A DNA stretch of 64,000 nucleotides. Source: Bacillota bacterium. GTDB lineage: Bacteria > Bacillota > Clostridia > Lachnospirales > Lachnospiraceae. Numbering within the stretch: position 1 is the first letter of the stretch; each line of letters starts with the position of its first letter. The position numbers were made by a program, and so were the translations under genes. The notes beneath the pieces are model-generated. The model worked only from the letters and a program-made list of their open reading frames with translations. It searched no databases and was not told the origin of the DNA. The stretch lies in assembly GCA_023411215.1 (NCBI GenBank), contig JAEYOY010000064.1:1-64000 (forward strand). The letters run 5' to 3'. Positions 62,973 through 64,000 of this stretch are shown piece by piece.

Positions 62973-63001
62973 AGAGTATCACAGTTATTTCTAACTGTCA
63001 A
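62973..63001 (-). promoter_or_regulatory. Promoter of the aspS leader transcript
   Basis: On the minus strand a perfect TTGACA (63001-62996) is 17 bases from TACTCT (62978-62973). Nothing gene-like is seen between 63002 and 63264. Confidence 0.65.
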
Positions 63002-63264
63002 TATGTAAAATTCACAGCTACCTTTTATGAAAGAAGCTTGCTTTATTATTGGTTATGATGAAGGTTGGATGATTTGCTTGATATGGAGAGGGCTCAACCA
63101 TCCCCATATAGAGGTGTGTAAGCATCTGCCGAGAGGTTAGCTGAGCCGTCATATATCACGATAAAAAAGTCTATAAAGCGTTCTATCGTTGAAAATGTTG
63201 AGAAAAGAAACACTCACCAAGCATGCTTTCTTTCCTTGTTGCAGCGGTTACTAAATGTAATCAG

Positions 63265-64000
63265 TTATTCAAGCGGTATCTTAAGTAATTGGCCCACATA
63301 GATAGTATCGATGGAGAGGCGGTTCAGTATCCTGATTTCATCATACCGGCTGGCAGAACCGAGATGGGTCTGGCTAATCTTATCTAAGGTATCACCCTTC
63401 TTTACCTTATAAAGCATATATTTTCTGATCAGGAGCTTTTGTCCAACTCGTATTTCGTCTGGATTTTCGAGTTCGTTCAGTCTTGACAACCTTAGAACGG
63501 TAGTATCGTATTTCGTGGCCAGCTCGGATAGGGAATCGCCAGCAACTACAGTATGGTATTGACTTAGGATCTCTCCTTCACTTGGCTTTTCTGTGCCACC
63601 ACTATCACAATAACGAAGAAGTGCTGTAGTGATTTCATCGGCGCACTCCTCCCAGAAGGTCTTGTTAGCCATCATTTCCTGTGCTTCCCGTTCGTTGGTC
63701 ATAAAGGCAATTTCGCATAGAATGGAGGCCTGTGTACGCATACTTCTACAGTTGCACATAGCAAGGCGATCACATTTAATCCCTTTGTTTTTTTGAGGGG
63801 TCCCCTTCGCTAGCTCCTGTAATACAAATTCGGCAAGACGACGGGAATCACCGGAGAATTCACTGTGAATATAGACAGCTACACCATTCGCCGAATTGAA
63901 GCGGCTCCCATCCCCATATTCATTAAAATGAATGGAAATGGAATAATCACAACCAGCTTTCTTAATTTTCTTTTGACGATTCGAGAGAGAGATATCCTTG
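63265..64000 (-). CDS. N-acetylmuramoyl-L-alanine amidase with two LysM domains (5' end outside window)
   Basis: The reading frame continues through the window edge without a stop, so the apparent ATG at 63759 is internal. The visible part holds the end of an Amidase_3 domain (SIHFNEYGDGSRFNSANGVA with a zinc-ligand His, and ILCEIAFMTNEREA with the catalytic Glu). Two LysM modules follow (YHTVVAGDSLSELATKYDTT and YKVKKGDTLDKISQTHLG). It cleaves the amide bond between muramic acid and the peptide stem. The N-terminal part, including the other zinc ligands, lies outside. Confidence 0.9.
   Translation of the reverse strand, partial: KDISLSNRQKKIKKAGCDYSISIHFNEYGDGSRFNSANGVAVYIHSEFSGDSRRLAEFVLQELAKGTPQKNKGIKCDRLAMCNCRSMRTQASILCEIAFMTNEREAQEMMANKTFWEECADEITTALLRYCDSGGTEKPSEGEILSQYHTVVAGDSLSELATKYDTTVLRLSRLNELENPDEIRVGQKLLIRKYMLYKVKKGDTLDKISQTHLGSASRYDEIRILNRLSIDTIYVGQLLKIPLE

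Overview
The window is a 64 kb chromosomal piece of a low-GC, Gram-positive anaerobe, most likely a Clostridia/Lachnospiraceae plant-polysaccharide degrader of the Lachnoclostridium phytofermentans type. This is inferred from the AT-rich sequence, strong AGGAGG ribosome-binding sites, YesM/YesN two-component pairs, GH130 enzymes, several HD-GYP proteins, chemoreceptors, an archaeal-type AspRS and a vanG-type operon. No phage, insertion sequence, rRNA or CRISPR array is visible.

Layout. 1-3.2 kb: the 3' part of a DinG-like helicase and a 4Fe-4S protein. 3.3-17.6 kb: a beta-mannoside utilisation locus. It has a divergent YesM/YesN-type kinase and regulator, a GH130-like protein, a sugar ABC transporter (binding protein and two permeases, no ATPase), a chemoreceptor, then a GH130 mannooligosaccharide phosphorylase, a cellobiose/mannobiose 2-epimerase and mannosylglucose phosphorylase. 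The predicted route is import of mannooligosaccharides, phosphorolysis to mannose 1-phosphate, epimerisation of mannobiose to mannosylglucose, and phosphorolysis to mannose 1-phosphate plus glucose. A further GH130 copy lies alone at 53.8 kb. Two of the mannoside promoters share a 16-bp palindrome.

17.7-29.1 kb: a LytTR-type regulatory region. Three nearly identical pairs of 21-bp-spaced direct repeats precede a tandem HD-GYP pair and two paralogous small membrane proteins. One small-protein gene leads into a secreted WG-repeat protein. Between these units lie an intact LytTR regulator with its GHKL kinase, and a second kinase whose regulator has decayed to a remnant. TspO is also here.

29.2-43.6 kb: a serine hydrolase, an OmpR/HK pair with a lipoprotein, tRNA-Ala and an odd tRNA-Val, a secreted PrcB-domain protein, a LysM/SleB hydrolase, a vanR-vanS-vanG-vanXY-racemase operon and a ferritin-like protein. 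43.6-56.1 kb: a GGDEF/EAL protein, a chemoreceptor fused to a sugar-binding-protein domain, a MoxR/DUF58/membrane-protein operon, a DUF2752 protein, the GH130 copy and another HD-GYP protein. 56.3-64 kb: an ECF-type S component, an MFS transporter, a GNAT acetyltransferase, an 8-oxoguanine glycosylase, a small helical protein, AspRS behind a structured leader encoding an Asp-rich peptide, and the C-terminal part of a LysM amidase.

The intergenic DNA is rich in palindromic repeat families. One occurs twice between operon cistrons and supplies the TAG stop codon of the upstream gene both times. The most novel-looking signals are the LytTR regulon with its decaying duplicate, the AspRS leader, the stop-codon repeat, the fused chemoreceptor and the tRNA-Val with C33.
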